Origin: Sphingomonas echinoides | Lineage (GTDB): Bacteria > Pseudomonadota > Alphaproteobacteria > Sphingomonadales > Sphingomonadaceae | Direction: 5' to 3' | DNA: 64,000 nucleotides | Assembly: GCF_029623395.1 (NCBI RefSeq) | Contig: NZ_JAPYKK010000017.1 | Location: 1-64,000, forward strand | In this document: one piece after another, positions 18,046 to 26,999 of the stretch | Layout: every line of letters starts with the position of its first letter | Position numbering within the stretch: position 1 is the stretch's first letter | Position numbers and translations under genes: made by a program | The notes under the pieces: model-generated | What the model was told of the DNA's origin: nothing | What the model saw: the letters and a program-made list of their open reading frames with translations, nothing else | Databases searched by the model: none

Positions 18046-18314
18046 TGGATGGCGAAACAACCGCTCAGCACCTCGAGCGTCTAATAACGATTATCTGTGA
18101 AGCTTTGGCGGTCGCGGATGCTGGTGATCAACCGTTGGTAGGCGCGCATCTTCATAGCTGCCTTCGAACGGCAATCGCGTTGCGTGCTATTCCCGATAGT
18201 TTGTCACGGCCCTTTAATAGCAATGAGCCCTATATCTTGAAGGCAGCAGCAAACAAGATCGCTTGCCAGCAAAACTTACTATCCACGACTTCTAATCCCG
18301 AAACCGAACGATGA
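18042..18314 (+). CDS. 90-aa hypothetical protein
   Basis: Coupled to the preceding small gene by an ATGA overlap. The product (MMDGETTAQHLERLITIICE) is mostly helical, soluble, with no recognised domain. The pair is divergent from the diguanylate cyclase, so regulatory partners of c-di-GMP signalling are conceivable but unsupported. Confidence 0.55.
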   Translation: MMDGETTAQHLERLITIICEALAVADAGDQPLVGAHLHSCLRTAIALRAIPDSLSRPFNSNEPYILKAAANKIACQQNLLSTTSNPETER

Positions 18315-18484
18315 TCGAGACGGATAGGGCGTTCTCGGAATCAATCCCGGTCGAGACGATCAGGAGCGCGACGTCAGAATATTTTCAACAGCCCCGGCCG
18401 TTTGTCAAACATATACAGACGGTGCTGTTGAGGCAGTTCGTGTACACATCAGCGTTAATTGGCACTCGCTGACCGCGGTAATCG

Positions 18485-19234
18485 TCAGAACGAAACCTGG
18501 ACGCGCCCTATGATTCTGTCGCCGGCGTTGCGCCGATCGGCAAACCTGTCTGCGGTGGCGTTAGCGGTTCGGGAAATGTCGGTTCCGACATAATCGACGC
18601 CGATCGTCAGGCGGTCGCGGCGGTGTTCTAGGCCGAGCCGCCAGTTGGTGTAACTGCCGCCTGGACGAAGACGCTCCGCCCTTACGGGGTCGCTGACGCT
18701 GCCGGACGAATGGCCCAGTTCGGTGAGTATTGTGAACGGCGTACCAGGAATACCGGCATTGGCGTTCGCATAGACATGCACGTTGCTGCCGCCGATCGCG
18801 CGCTGCGAAGGCGCGCCGATCACGCCGACCGTGGCGTAGAGCGGACCATAGGCATAGCTTGCCGATACGCCGGCCTCGACATAGTCCATGCGCCCTCGCG
18901 CGCCCACGAATGCGTGGCCCGTGGCGTCGGTGCGGATACGCACCGCACCCAGATCCCAGCCGGTTCCCACTGACAGGTCGACGACCGCATCGGCACCGCC
19001 GTGTCGCACGCTGTTCCGAAGCGTCACCGCGCGCGCCGATGCATCTAGCCGGCCGCGCGAGCCGCGAATATCGCCTGCCAGCGCGGCACGTCCCTCACTC
19101 CAACTCAGCCCGCGCCGTTCCTCTTCGCTCATCACCTCCAAGGTTACCGACCCGGCATCTTGTGCAAACGCGGGCGTGATCAGGCCGCAACTTGCGGCAC
19201 CGAGCACGCCCGCCAATCGAACGCGCCGGATCAT
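18485..19234 (-). CDS. TorF-type putative outer-membrane porin
   Basis: A 249-aa protein with a signal peptide (MIRRVRLAGVLGAASCGLIT ending PAFAQ) and alternating beta-strands ending in the outer-membrane C-terminal signature GRVQVSF. The RGLSWSEGRAALAGDI segment resembles the TorF/Gcw_chp porin family. The start at 19234 overlaps the upstream gene by 4 bp, giving an operon of two. It may form a passive channel; the substrate is unknown. Confidence 0.7.
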   Translation of the reverse strand: MIRRVRLAGVLGAASCGLITPAFAQDAGSVTLEVMSEEERRGLSWSEGRAALAGDIRGSRGRLDASARAVTLRNSVRHGGADAVVDLSVGTGWDLGAVRIRTDATGHAFVGARGRMDYVEAGVSASYAYGPLYATVGVIGAPSQRAIGGSNVHVYANANAGIPGTPFTILTELGHSSGSVSDPVRAERLRPGGSYTNWRLGLEHRRDRLTIGVDYVGTDISRTANATADRFADRRNAGDRIIGRVQVSF

Positions 19235-19680
19235 CCTGCGCGCTGCGGACCGTGGATTTGGTCGAGCTCGACGCGCAGCATCTGCTCGTCTTCCTGCGCC
19301 AGCTTTACCAGATGCTGCTGCATGTCCGCTGACTTCGTCGCGACCTCCTTCTTGATCGCGCCATGGCTCGTAACGCACCAGCCGGGCCGGGTGCCCGAAA
19401 TCACCGGTTCGCTGTCGATGCTGCGCACCAGCCTGGTACCCGATGCCGCGACCGCGTGTCGCGCCACCGACATGCTCGCCGCCCAGTCGCAGCGTAGCGA
19501 CGACGGTCTTCCGCCAGGTGCAACCGCGCCCACCTGCTTGTGCGTGATGACAACGTCACCGCGATATTTGACGGCGACCGGACCGCTGCGGTGATCCACC
19601 TGGTTCTGATGATCGACAGTCATGCCGAGGGCCGCCCCGGTAGCAGCAAGCACCAAGCCGGCGGTTAGAAAATAGGCCAT
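19231..19680 (-). CDS. small exported or membrane-anchored hypothetical protein
   Basis: A 149-aa product starting at 19680 after a perfect AAGGAG, with an N-terminal hydrophobic segment (MAYFLTAGLVLAATGAALGM) and a soluble remainder containing two Cys (LRCDWAAS and PGWCVTSHG) that could form a disulfide. No family is recognised. Its last codons overlap the TorF-like gene start, so the two are co-expressed. Confidence 0.65.
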   Translation of the reverse strand: MAYFLTAGLVLAATGAALGMTVDHQNQVDHRSGPVAVKYRGDVVITHKQVGAVAPGGRPSSLRCDWAASMSVARHAVAASGTRLVRSIDSEPVISGTRPGWCVTSHGAIKKEVATKSADMQQHLVKLAQEDEQMLRVELDQIHGPQRAG

Positions 19681-19772
19681 ATTCGTTCTCCTTTTGCCAT
19701 CCCGATCCATTCTGATCGGTGAAGCCAATCCTTACGGACGATGATTCTACAACGATGGTTCAGCGTGTCGGT

Positions 19773-19946
19773 TCAGCTGAACTGCGGCCGCAAGGCGCGT
19801 GCGTGCAGGCGGTCCTTCACGTCGAGACGCAACCGCTTCAGCCGAAATAGCCGCAAGGTATCGGGCATGCGTCGCTTCATCTCGACGCGGATCTGCTCAT
19901 CCAGCCGGGCATGCAACTGGGTCAACTTGTGAGAAAATATAGGCAA
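19773..19946 (-). CDS. YdcH-like (DUF465-type) small protein
   Basis: A 57-aa gene with a TTG start at 19946 preceded by GGAGAG at good spacing. The pattern HKLTQLHARLDEQI, MKRRMPD, then LFRLKRLRLDVKDRL matches the YdcH/DUF465 helical-hairpin family, whose role is unknown. Its upstream region (19971-20100) is shared with 23822-23948, where a broken paralogue lies at the same relative position. No ATG start is available. Confidence 0.6.
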   Translation of the reverse strand: MPIFSHKLTQLHARLDEQIRVEMKRRMPDTLRLFRLKRLRLDVKDRLHARALRPQFS

Positions 19947-19970
19947 AGCCGCTCTCCAACCAACGATTGA

Positions 19971-20100
19971 ACGATCGGATCAGTCGCGATGAAAGGAGGC
20001 AAACAGGCCAGGCCTAGACATCGAGATAACCCGATGCGGTCCGACATCACGTTCGTCCTGAGACGACCGCCAGAGGGGCCCGGCCCGCTCCCTCAAGCTA
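19971..20100 (-). repeat. leader repeat copy 1, upstream of the YdcH-like gene
   Basis: About 125 bp resembling 23822-23948, estimated 75-80% identical by eye. Invariant blocks include GGAGGCAAA, ATCGAGATAACCCGATGCGG, TCCGACATCAC and CAGAGGGGCCCGGCCCGCTC. Both copies sit upstream of a YdcH-like reading frame, so they probably carry its promoter and 5' untranslated region. Confidence 0.7.
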
Positions 20101-20133
20101 GGGTTTAGCCGGTCAAGGTCAATAGGAGAGCAA

Positions 20134-20298
20134 ATGGATTTGCACGAGTTGACATTAGGACACGGGTCCCCGATGTTACTGGCATGTACGCTCCTGCGAC
20201 ACATAAGCGTTTCCGCGACCACGCCGGCCAACTCGCCGCACGCGCTTAGCCCGAGCTCGCGGCCACTGCCGCTCGAGTTCGGGCTTTATTCGATCTGA
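20134..20298 (+). CDS. possible 54-aa small ORF
   Basis: ATG at 20134 with AATAGGAGAGCAA directly upstream, an excellent ribosome site. The product (MDLHELTLGHGSPMLLACTL and onward) is Ser/Pro/Leu-rich with no recognisable domain, and codon use is not distinctive. It lies just after the leader repeat on the opposite strand. Reported only because of the ribosome site. Confidence 0.2.
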   Translation: MDLHELTLGHGSPMLLACTLLRHISVSATTPANSPHALSPSSRPLPLEFGLYSI

Positions 20299-20351
20299 CC
20301 TTTGGGACGCGTTCTGCGAGCCCATGATCTCGAATAAGTGGAAACCGTGTA

Positions 20352-20636
20352 GTGGAAAACCAAGTCTCGAAATCCGATGATTTGTGTCAGGATGACCGTC
20401 AGCATCAAGCTGCCAATCCAGCACCTCAGCCTTTCTTGCGGATGCGACCACAAAGTTTTTTCTCGAACAAATTCGATCTGGAGATTGTAGAAGACTATTC
20501 TAAGGCTGATGCCGAAGCCCGGCAGAATGAAGGTGAGGACTGGCTGAGCCGACTTATGGAGCTCAACCTCTTAGTTTTAATCGTTTTGGTTGGCGTACCG
20601 GTGCTGGTATATTGCGTCTTATCCTCTGCACTTTAG
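20352..20636 (+). CDS. hypothetical protein with one C-terminal membrane span
   Basis: 94 aa from a GTG start at 20352 (MENQVSKSDDLCQDDRQHQA), polar and acidic in the first 65 residues and then one hydrophobic segment (LLVLIVLVGVPVLVYCVL) close to the C-terminus, a tail-anchor layout. No family is recognised. There is no strong ribosome site, so a later start is possible. Confidence 0.45.
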   Translation: MENQVSKSDDLCQDDRQHQAANPAPQPFLRMRPQSFFSNKFDLEIVEDYSKADAEARQNEGEDWLSRLMELNLLVLIVLVGVPVLVYCVLSSAL

Positions 20637-20826
20637 AACACGATAAGATACCGCCTTCGCGTCGCAACCGGGATCGTGGATAAAGGCCTCTGGGTCGTCC
20701 CACTGAAGCCTCGGGTAAATGACAATATGTCAGGCGCCCGAGGACAGTTTAAGTACGATAGCGCTGAATGCGAGCGAGTTTCTTTGTGACATTGCAACGC
20801 GTAAGCTGATCGGCCGTTGTGGAAAA

Positions 20827-21618
20827 ATGGCAACGAATACCTTACCCCAACGGACCGCGTTCGATCTGCCGCATCTCGCGGTGCTGCTGACAGCAGCGCT
20901 TCAAATTCTAACGCCTCTTTTACCGCAGATTGGGATCGGTGAGCCTATCGGATCCCGGTCTCTGGCGGTCCGAACCTTGATAACCCCGGCAGGCTGGGCA
21001 TTCTCGATCTGGGGCGCGCTCTACCTCGGAGCCACGGTGTTTGCTGTTTATCAGGCCCTGCCCGCACAGCGCCAAAATGCATTGCTTCATCGCCTGCGCT
21101 GGCCGGCAGCGGGCGCATTTTTGGGGAACGCACTCTGGGCTGCTTACACACAGCTTTACGGGTTAAGCTTCGTATCGGTTCTGATCATTACCTTCACGCT
21201 GACGTGCCTGATCATTGCCTATCGTGCCCTGTCGAATGCGGCGGTGTCGAAAACCGCGTGGTGGTGTGCGTACCTTCCGTTGAGCGCGCTCGCCGCATGG
21301 TTGACCGTCGCTACCACCGTCAACATCGCAGCTAGCCTGAGGTATCACGGCATGGAGGGCGGTGCAGCCGCGCCGGTAATCGGTGCAGCGGTGATCGTGA
21401 TTGCTGGACTCATCGCGGCCACCGTGCTGGTCCGAGGACGTGGCAATCTGCCGTACGCAGCTGTTTTCCTTTGGGCTCTTGCTGCTATCTTCGCTGCAGG
21501 TGGCCAAGCTGCAGGACCTATTGCCGTAGCAACCGGCGCTGCCGCGATCCTCGTTATTTCAGGCTTGGTCGCTGGCTACCGGCGTAGGGTATATGCGTCT
21601 GATTCGATTAGAGGTTGA
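20827..21618 (+). CDS. multi-pass membrane protein, TspO-like tryptophan-rich family
   Basis: 263 aa with about eight hydrophobic segments. The start at 20827 (MATNTLPQRTAFDLPHLAVL) is used because upstream codons look non-coding. The ITPAGWAFSIWGALYLGATV segment with Trp/Gly/Pro resembles the longer bacterial relatives of the TspO/MBR tryptophan-rich sensory proteins. A tetrapyrrole or lipid-linked role would be by analogy only. It converges with the MipA-like gene, their ends overlapping by 11 bp. Confidence 0.6.
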   Translation: MATNTLPQRTAFDLPHLAVLLTAALQILTPLLPQIGIGEPIGSRSLAVRTLITPAGWAFSIWGALYLGATVFAVYQALPAQRQNALLHRLRWPAAGAFLGNALWAAYTQLYGLSFVSVLIITFTLTCLIIAYRALSNAAVSKTAWWCAYLPLSALAAWLTVATTVNIAASLRYHGMEGGAAAPVIGAAVIVIAGLIAATVLVRGRGNLPYAAVFLWALAAIFAAGGQAAGPIAVATGAAAILVISGLVAGYRRRVYASDSIRG

Positions 21619-22441
21619 ACCTAAATCCGTAGCCGAGACCTAGGGTGAATTGGGTCCGGCGCCCACGTTCGCGGACGAGAGGTGAATCGCCTGCGTTCTG
21701 ACCTAGTTGATCCAGGCCAGTGAAAAGCGTGACGGCGCTTCGCCGGCTCAGGGGACGAATTACGGTACCGCCTACACCGTAGGACAATAGTCCGCCTGAC
21801 GCAGAATACGGTCTAAGCCCGGACCGTTGCGACTGGACCGCATCGATGCCGAAATACGTCTCGATATACTCGCGGCTTGCCAGCGTTGCGCGAGGCCCGA
21901 CGTTGATGATGGTCCGTCCCCGGCGCGCTTGGTAAGCAACTGACCCGTCGGCGACAACGCCGTCATGTCCGCCGAAGCCGCGACGAACCTCGATCCGTCC
22001 ACGCCATGGCCCAGCCCGTTTCTCGATAAAGCCTCCCACCTCAACAGCTGCATCTACGTCGCCGAGGCCGCGTAGCGCGTCACTCCCGCCTGTAATGAGG
22101 AACGGCGATCCCCCGCGCTCCTCATCCCGCCCGAAGCGGAGTTTGGCCAGAGGTCCTGCCTTCCACCCGTCGTGGTTCACCACGTTCCAGCCCAAACCGT
22201 CAGGAATTGAGGCAAAGATCACGTCCTTGTAGTTGATCCGCAAGTCGGGGAAAATCGCCAAGGCCATGTCTCGCGAGCCTTGCCATGCAGGACTGAGGAC
22301 TGGCGCGACGCCAACGGTAATGCTCCATCCGGCAGTGCCTGCCTCCAAAGGCCGACCTGCAGGCGGGCCTGGCCTCGGGTCAGTTTGCGCGAAGCAAGGT
22401 TGAGCAGAGACTAGCGCGATGATGGCTAAAGCGGCGCGCAT
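21608..22441 (-). CDS. MipA/OmpV-family outer-membrane protein
   Basis: 277 aa with a signal peptide (MRAALAIIALVSAQPCFAQ) and a beta-barrel ending LGYGFRFNL. The order WSITVGVAPVLSPAWQGS, LAIFPDLRINYKD, then RRGFGGHDGVVADGSVAYQ, and a late GGTVIRPLSRRSAVTLFTG fits MipA/OmpV. Family members link to MltA in murein turnover or act as stress-induced porins. The ribosome site is AAGGGAT. Confidence 0.85.
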   Translation of the reverse strand: MRAALAIIALVSAQPCFAQTDPRPGPPAGRPLEAGTAGWSITVGVAPVLSPAWQGSRDMALAIFPDLRINYKDVIFASIPDGLGWNVVNHDGWKAGPLAKLRFGRDEERGGSPFLITGGSDALRGLGDVDAAVEVGGFIEKRAGPWRGRIEVRRGFGGHDGVVADGSVAYQARRGRTIINVGPRATLASREYIETYFGIDAVQSQRSGLRPYSASGGLLSYGVGGTVIRPLSRRSAVTLFTGLDQLGQNAGDSPLVRERGRRTQFTLGLGYGFRFNL

Positions 22442-22602
22442 CTTGATCCCTTTTTTTGACGATGTTGGTAGACGGCCGGACGGTCATAATCAGCAGCCAC
22501 CTTATCCCTGTGCGTCTTAAACGCCAGTTCCAGTAAGCGGAGTACGGCTATAACCACAGCGTGTGACCGGTCCGCTCCCAATGCCGGCGGACGCGTTCAA
22601 AC

Positions 22603-23580
22603 TCATGCCGAGACAGCCGCTCGCGTTTTCCACAAGGACCAACCGACGCCGCAACCTAGGATCGCAAAGGTGACCGCCAACGACGCTGCGGGCGGAAATT
22701 TGGCGAGCCCGAAGATGTCGGCAACGAAGATTTTCGAGCCGATAAATACCAGCAACGCGGCCAAGGCGTATTTAAGGTAATGGAACCGGTCGACCATCGC
22801 GGCGAGCGCAAAATAGAGCGCGCGTAACCCAAGAATAGCAAAGATGTTCGACGTGTAGACGATGAATGGATCCGTTGTGATCGCGAAGATGGCCGGCACG
22901 GAATCGACCGCAAAGATGACGTCAGCGCATTCGATCATGACCAGAGCCAGTAGTAACGGCGTAGCGATCCGGCGCATGCGCCCAGTTGCCGGGTCCTGCT
23001 CTTTCACCCAGAAACGTTCGCCGTGAAGTTGGTCGGTAACCGGCATGCGCTGGCGAACCCAACGTAAAACGGGCGAACTGGCTACGTCATATTCCGTGTC
23101 GGCAGTCAGCCACATCTTGATACCGGTGAAAACCAAGAAGGCAGCAAAGACGTACAATACCCATTCGAACCGATCGACCAATGCCGCGCCAAAACCGATC
23201 ATCACTGCACGCAGGACAATGACACCCAGGATGCCCCAGAACAGTACGCGGTGCTGGTGTATGCGGGGGATGGCAAAGTAGCCGAAGATCATGGCGATGA
23301 TGAACACGTTGTCCATCGCGAGACTCTTCTCGATGACGAAGCCCGTCACGTAGTTGAGGCCGGCAGTAGGCCCGATATACCACCAAATCCATCCGCCGAA
23401 CGCCAGTCCCAGCGTGATGTAACCTACTGACAATGCAAGGCTCTCGCGTACTCCGATTTCCCGTTGTCCGCGGTGCAAGACACCCAGATCGAGGATCAGC
23501 AACGTTGCGACGATGCCGAGAAATGCCAGCCACATCCAGACAGGCGTACCTAGGAATAACAAGGAGAGCAGCTCAGGCAT
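22603..23580 (-). CDS. TerC/Alx-family integral membrane metal transporter
   Basis: 325 aa with about eight to nine membrane spans. Two conserved acidic repeats, EKSLAMDNVFIIAMIFGYF and VMIECADVIFAVDSVPA, place it in the TerC/Alx group, whose studied members export manganese or calcium or give tellurite tolerance. The start at 23580 (MPELLSLLFLGTPVWM) has GAGG upstream. No yybP-ykoY-like leader was recognised upstream; instead the region holds a broken YdcH-like gene and leader repeat copy 2. Confidence 0.92.
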   Translation of the reverse strand: MPELLSLLFLGTPVWMWLAFLGIVATLLILDLGVLHRGQREIGVRESLALSVGYITLGLAFGGWIWWYIGPTAGLNYVTGFVIEKSLAMDNVFIIAMIFGYFAIPRIHQHRVLFWGILGVIVLRAVMIGFGAALVDRFEWVLYVFAAFLVFTGIKMWLTADTEYDVASSPVLRWVRQRMPVTDQLHGERFWVKEQDPATGRMRRIATPLLLALVMIECADVIFAVDSVPAIFAITTDPFIVYTSNIFAILGLRALYFALAAMVDRFHYLKYALAALLVFIGSKIFVADIFGLAKFPPAASLAVTFAILGCGVGWSLWKTRAAVSA

Positions 23581-23623
23581 GGGGACCTCTAACAAACGTG
23601 ATGACGTGGGGCGGGATTAGCGG

Positions 23624-23791
23624 TCAGGAGGGCAGGTATCTCGCGGGTGGCTCGCACAAGCGACCTTTCAAGCCCAACTCGAAGCGCTACAACTGCAGCA
23701 CAATTGGAGAAGTCGGGGTTCGGCGCACCATCGCGATACGCGCGTGCTTCTCCAACTGCTGATGGAGCTGTGCCGGTCTGTTGGTTTCCAT
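23624..23791 (-). pseudogene. YdcH-like gene copy interrupted by an amber codon
   Basis: ATG at 23791 gives METNRPAQLHQQLEKHARIA and onward for 34 codons, then TAG at 23687-23689. The same frame continues with RFELGLKGRL to a TGA at 23624. The read-through product lines up with the intact YdcH-like gene at 19773-19946: QLHQQLEKHARI with QLHARLDEQIRV, and LQL-stop-RFELGLKGRL with RLKRLRLDVKDRL. It has the same leader repeat upstream, so it is a decayed paralogue, unless the 34-aa product itself is used. Confidence 0.5.
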
Positions 23792-23821
23792 GCTCAGAGC
23801 CTCTTTTCAATCGGTGATCGA

Positions 23822-23948
23822 AAGATCGGATCATCAACGACGACAGGAGGCAAAGCGGCCAGGCCTATATCGAGATAACCCGATGCGGTCCGACATCACA
23901 ATCACCCGAGGGAAATTGTCAGAGGGGCCCGGCCCGCTCTTTCTAGAT
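23822..23948 (-). repeat. leader repeat copy 2, upstream of the broken YdcH-like gene
   Basis: Direct repeat of 19971-20100. Shared blocks: GATCGGATCA, GGAGGCAAA, GGCCAGGCCTA, the ATCGAGATAACCCGATGCGG core, TCCGACATCAC and the GC-rich hairpin-forming CAGAGGGGCCCGGCCCGCTC. Confidence 0.7.
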
Positions 23949-24218
23949 AGGACACGGTTCGCGGTGGTCAAGCAGTTTCACTATTTGATAACGACCGTAG
24001 TCTGCGCTAAATCTGCCGCACTTTTCTTTCAAAAACATAACGCCGATCGGAAAAAGGGATCGGTCGAAAACGCCCACTTATGGACGCTCAGCTTGGTGAG
24101 CCGCAGGCTTGAAAGCCATTCGGCAACCATAAGCCGCAACATGCCCCGCCGGCAGGTGCTCTGCTTGCGGCTGGCAAGCCGTGCGGCGTATGTCGCAACT
24201 GCTGGTGGGGGAAAATGA

Positions 24219-25775
24219 ATGGCGAATGGCAGTAGCAGCCGCGGAAACTCGGTTGTCGGCGAGCGCTGGCCGCTCTTCTGGGCAGGCTGTGCGGCGATCA
24301 GCGTTGGGGTTGCACTTCACCTACCGATGCTCGCGATGGCCCATACGATGGGCAATCACCTGTCGGGTATGCCGATGGACGGATGGATGTACCTGGGCAT
24401 GGCGCTGATCGGCGTCGGCGTGCCGGCAGCTATCTTTGGCGCTTTACCCAAGAAACGGCCTGATCACAGTGCAGGCGTTGGCGTCGCATATGAAGCGCCC
24501 GATGATACCCCTCTGACGCGCTCGCATGCTGCCGTTCTGCTGGTGCTTACCCTCGGGCTCATCATCGACACTATGAAGCCAGCAACGCTCGGCTTCGTGC
24601 TTCCCGGCATGCGTGGCGAGTATGGGCTCGCCAAATCGACCGTTGCCCTGCTTCCGTTCGTTGCCCTTACGGGGACCACAGTTGGCTCGTTTCTGTGGGG
24701 GTGGCTTGCGGACATCTATGGTCGGCGTGTGTCGATCCTGTTGTCGACGATCCTGTTCGTTTCGACATCCATCTGCGGAGCTATGCCTTCCTACAGCTGG
24801 AACCTGTTCATGTGTTTTCTGATGGGGTGCTCGGCTGGCGGAATGCTGCCCGTTGTCTACACGCTGTTGGCGGAGATCATGCCTCCACGGCACAGAAGCT
24901 GGGTTCTTGTGCTGGTTGGTGGCACGGGACTGGTCGGTGGCTACCTCGCAGCGAGCGGTGCCGCGCATCTGTTCGAGCCCCTGTTCGGCTGGCGTAGCTT
25001 GTGGCTGCAGGGCTTTCCCACCGGTTTGCTGCTGCTTGCGATGGCAAGGTGGATTCCTGAGTCCCCGCGCTTTCTGTTGGAACGGGGTATGGACGCCGAG
25101 CTAGCTGACATGGCTCGAAAGTTTGGCATCGTCAGGCGTGCGCCACAAGCAGCCCCAGCGGACGCTGGCAGCGCAGCGGCTCACCACCGCGAATTGACCA
25201 TCGCCCTGGTGATCACGGCCCTGTCCTGGAGCTTCGTCAACTTCGGCTTGTTGCTATGGCTGCCTTCGGATCTTCAAGATCGAGGCTTCAGTGCCGAAAT
25301 TGCAAGCGGCATTATCGCCAGCTCAGCACTTGTTGCCCTGCCCACGATCATGATCGCGGCCTTCCTTTACAGCCGTTGGAGCAGCAAGCGCACTCTGATC
25401 GGCACTGTGCTTCTCACACTCGCCGGGCTTGCCGGAGCCCTACTGCCGGCGCCTACCCTGGCTTGGCCACCACTGCTCATCGCAGTGATCGCGTTACTGG
25501 TGGTTGGCACAAACGGATTAATCGCCGTGCTACTTCCCTATGCAGCCGAAAACTACGCATTACGCGTCCGTGGACGCGCTACCGGGCTTATCGCGGGTAG
25601 TAGCAAATTTGGTGGCGTTGCTGTCCAACTGGGGGCCTTCGCTGGATTGATCCCGACGATGGGGGGCGCGGCGATCGCGTTGATCATACCAATGACGCTG
25701 TCAGCGGTACTGATCGGACGCTCAGGTAGAGAGACGCGCGGCCGCAGCTTACGTGAGCTGGAAGCAACGGCTTAG
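24219..25775 (+). CDS. MFS transporter with extra N-terminal membrane spans
   Basis: 518 aa. The start ATG at 24219 lies 4 bases after another ATG in a different frame, and GGTGGGGG serves as ribosome site. The first ~75 residues hold two additional hydrophobic spans, with a His/Met-rich loop (MLAMAHTMGNHLSGMPMDG) between them, ahead of a standard 12-span MFS body. The MFS A motif GWLADIYGRRVSI is present after the second core helix, and RWIPESPRFLLERG marks the sugar/aromatic-acid:H+ symporter branch. The His/Met loop is unusual and could bind a metal such as copper. The substrate is not known. Confidence 0.88.
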   Translation: MANGSSSRGNSVVGERWPLFWAGCAAISVGVALHLPMLAMAHTMGNHLSGMPMDGWMYLGMALIGVGVPAAIFGALPKKRPDHSAGVGVAYEAPDDTPLTRSHAAVLLVLTLGLIIDTMKPATLGFVLPGMRGEYGLAKSTVALLPFVALTGTTVGSFLWGWLADIYGRRVSILLSTILFVSTSICGAMPSYSWNLFMCFLMGCSAGGMLPVVYTLLAEIMPPRHRSWVLVLVGGTGLVGGYLAASGAAHLFEPLFGWRSLWLQGFPTGLLLLAMARWIPESPRFLLERGMDAELADMARKFGIVRRAPQAAPADAGSAAAHHRELTIALVITALSWSFVNFGLLLWLPSDLQDRGFSAEIASGIIASSALVALPTIMIAAFLYSRWSSKRTLIGTVLLTLAGLAGALLPAPTLAWPPLLIAVIALLVVGTNGLIAVLLPYAAENYALRVRGRATGLIAGSSKFGGVAVQLGAFAGLIPTMGGAAIALIIPMTLSAVLIGRSGRETRGRSLRELEATA

Positions 25776-26407
25776 CTGTCGGCTTCATATCGACCTGCGC
25801 AGAGTGTCTCCATCAGCGGTCAAATGTGTGAAAAACCCAGTCGTAATCACGACTGCACGACAAACAGGTGTTTTCGGCCAAGGTGCCGGGCACGCGACCG
25901 GCCTGGTCCGTCGAAAACATACCGTTTTCCGACACCGTCAAAACTTACTGTGTTCTTGCTTTACCCCGACGTTTTCGACGCTGCTAGATAGACCTGCCGT
26001 TAAGGATGTGTTTTGCGTCGCCTGAAGAGCGTCCCCGGCATTCCCATAACTCCGTTGAGCTGACGCCATTTCGGGAATACGGTTTGAGAACGGTTTTTGG
26101 GAAAGCGGCTTGCAGTGGAGGCAGTTCACTCGTCGCTGTTGGCCACCGTTACTGTGCAGGGTTCCCTTTCGGGAACGTCGCGGCACAGTCGCTACCCGGC
26201 CAGGGCTGCAGAAACTGAAGGAGTAGCTTCGTGGCGGCGCCATGCTCGGCATCTCCAAGCCAACACTGTACGCTTATGTGCGATCAGCCGAAGATGCTCC
26301 CGCGTGATATGACTACGCGATTAGAAAAGTATTAGAGCTATTAGACAGCCAAGGTTCATCGACGGTCCGGAATTCATCGCATAGGCGAGACGGCCGGAGC
26401 AAACGTG
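25776..26407. other. non-coding stretch with transposon and repeat remnants
   Basis: It contains CGACAAACAGGTG (25857) and TTTTGCGTCGCCTGA (26011), which occur joined as one segment just inside the right Tn3 end (30633-30660). A family A/D repeat follows (TTTCGGGAATACGG and GGTTTTTGGGAAAGCGGC, 26070-26110; CCCTTTCGGGAACG, 26164-26177), then a resolvase-like remnant (26227-26307). It appears to be a graveyard of element ends. Confidence 0.4.
26227..26307 (+). pseudogene. C-terminal remnant of a serine recombinase (helix-turn-helix)
   Basis: A 26-codon frame after a stop codon reads LRGGAMLGISKPTLYAYVRS and onward to a TGA. LGISKPTLYAYVR fits the recognition helix-turn-helix at the end of Hin/Tn3-type recombinases. 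It is not the same sequence as the intact tnpR C-terminus, so it would come from a second element. The fragment is short and the call tentative. Confidence 0.35.
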
Positions 26408-26896
26408 ATGCGTCTGACGAAATTTTGGCAAATGGCAGCGGTCGCTAGCGTAGCGGCATTCGGTAGCGCCTCAGTGGCGCAGCAGGGCTTCGTGCAGAAC
26501 CAGGCCCACTTCCGCGCGGCACTCGACCATACGTCGACGTCGCCGTCCTTCATCCTCATCACCGTCGTCAACGGAAGTTCAGGCGCGCGGCGAACGGGCT
26601 GCACGATGGCGGGTTTCCTGCTCCATGCCATCGCTACGGAGGAGGGGATCGACCGCACTGAATATCACGGAGCCATGCTCCCGGACGTCGCGACGCGGGT
26701 TAAAGACGAGGCCCTAGCCAGCAAGGATCACGTCTATACGTTCCACAAAGCGGAGGCGCTGGCGGCGGTGCCAACAGATGATCGTAACTTCAATCGCGCC
26801 TGCAAAATCATATATGGGGGTCTGCCAGCCTATATGCAGGATCGCAGCGGGCAGATTTCGCCAGGGTGGCCGCTGGGGACCGAGCCCAAACCGTAA
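26408..26896 (+). CDS. exported hypothetical protein
   Basis: 162 aa from ATG 26408 (the GTG three bases earlier is an alternative), with GGAG upstream. It has a signal peptide (MRLTKFWQMAAVASVAAFG ending SVAQ) and a periplasmic domain with two Cys (RRTGCTMAGFLLHAIA and NFNRACKIIYGG). No family is recognised. It is the first of several unrelated small exported proteins in 26.4-30.5 kb. Confidence 0.65.
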   Translation: MRLTKFWQMAAVASVAAFGSASVAQQGFVQNQAHFRAALDHTSTSPSFILITVVNGSSGARRTGCTMAGFLLHAIATEEGIDRTEYHGAMLPDVATRVKDEALASKDHVYTFHKAEALAAVPTDDRNFNRACKIIYGGLPAYMQDRSGQISPGWPLGTEPKP

Positions 26897-26999
26897 CACC
26901 GGCCGACCAGCAAGCTTCTGGTCTACAGCCCTTGATCGGCGTGATCGAGAACGCCTTCTCTTCTCAAGTCGTTCTTTCGTTCTGATATGGCGTTATTTC

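Noticed and set aside
23792..24218. Manganese (yybP-ykoY) riboswitch ahead of TerC
   Set aside because: The conserved leader there is shared with a YdcH-like gene, not TerC, and the aptamer signature was not found.
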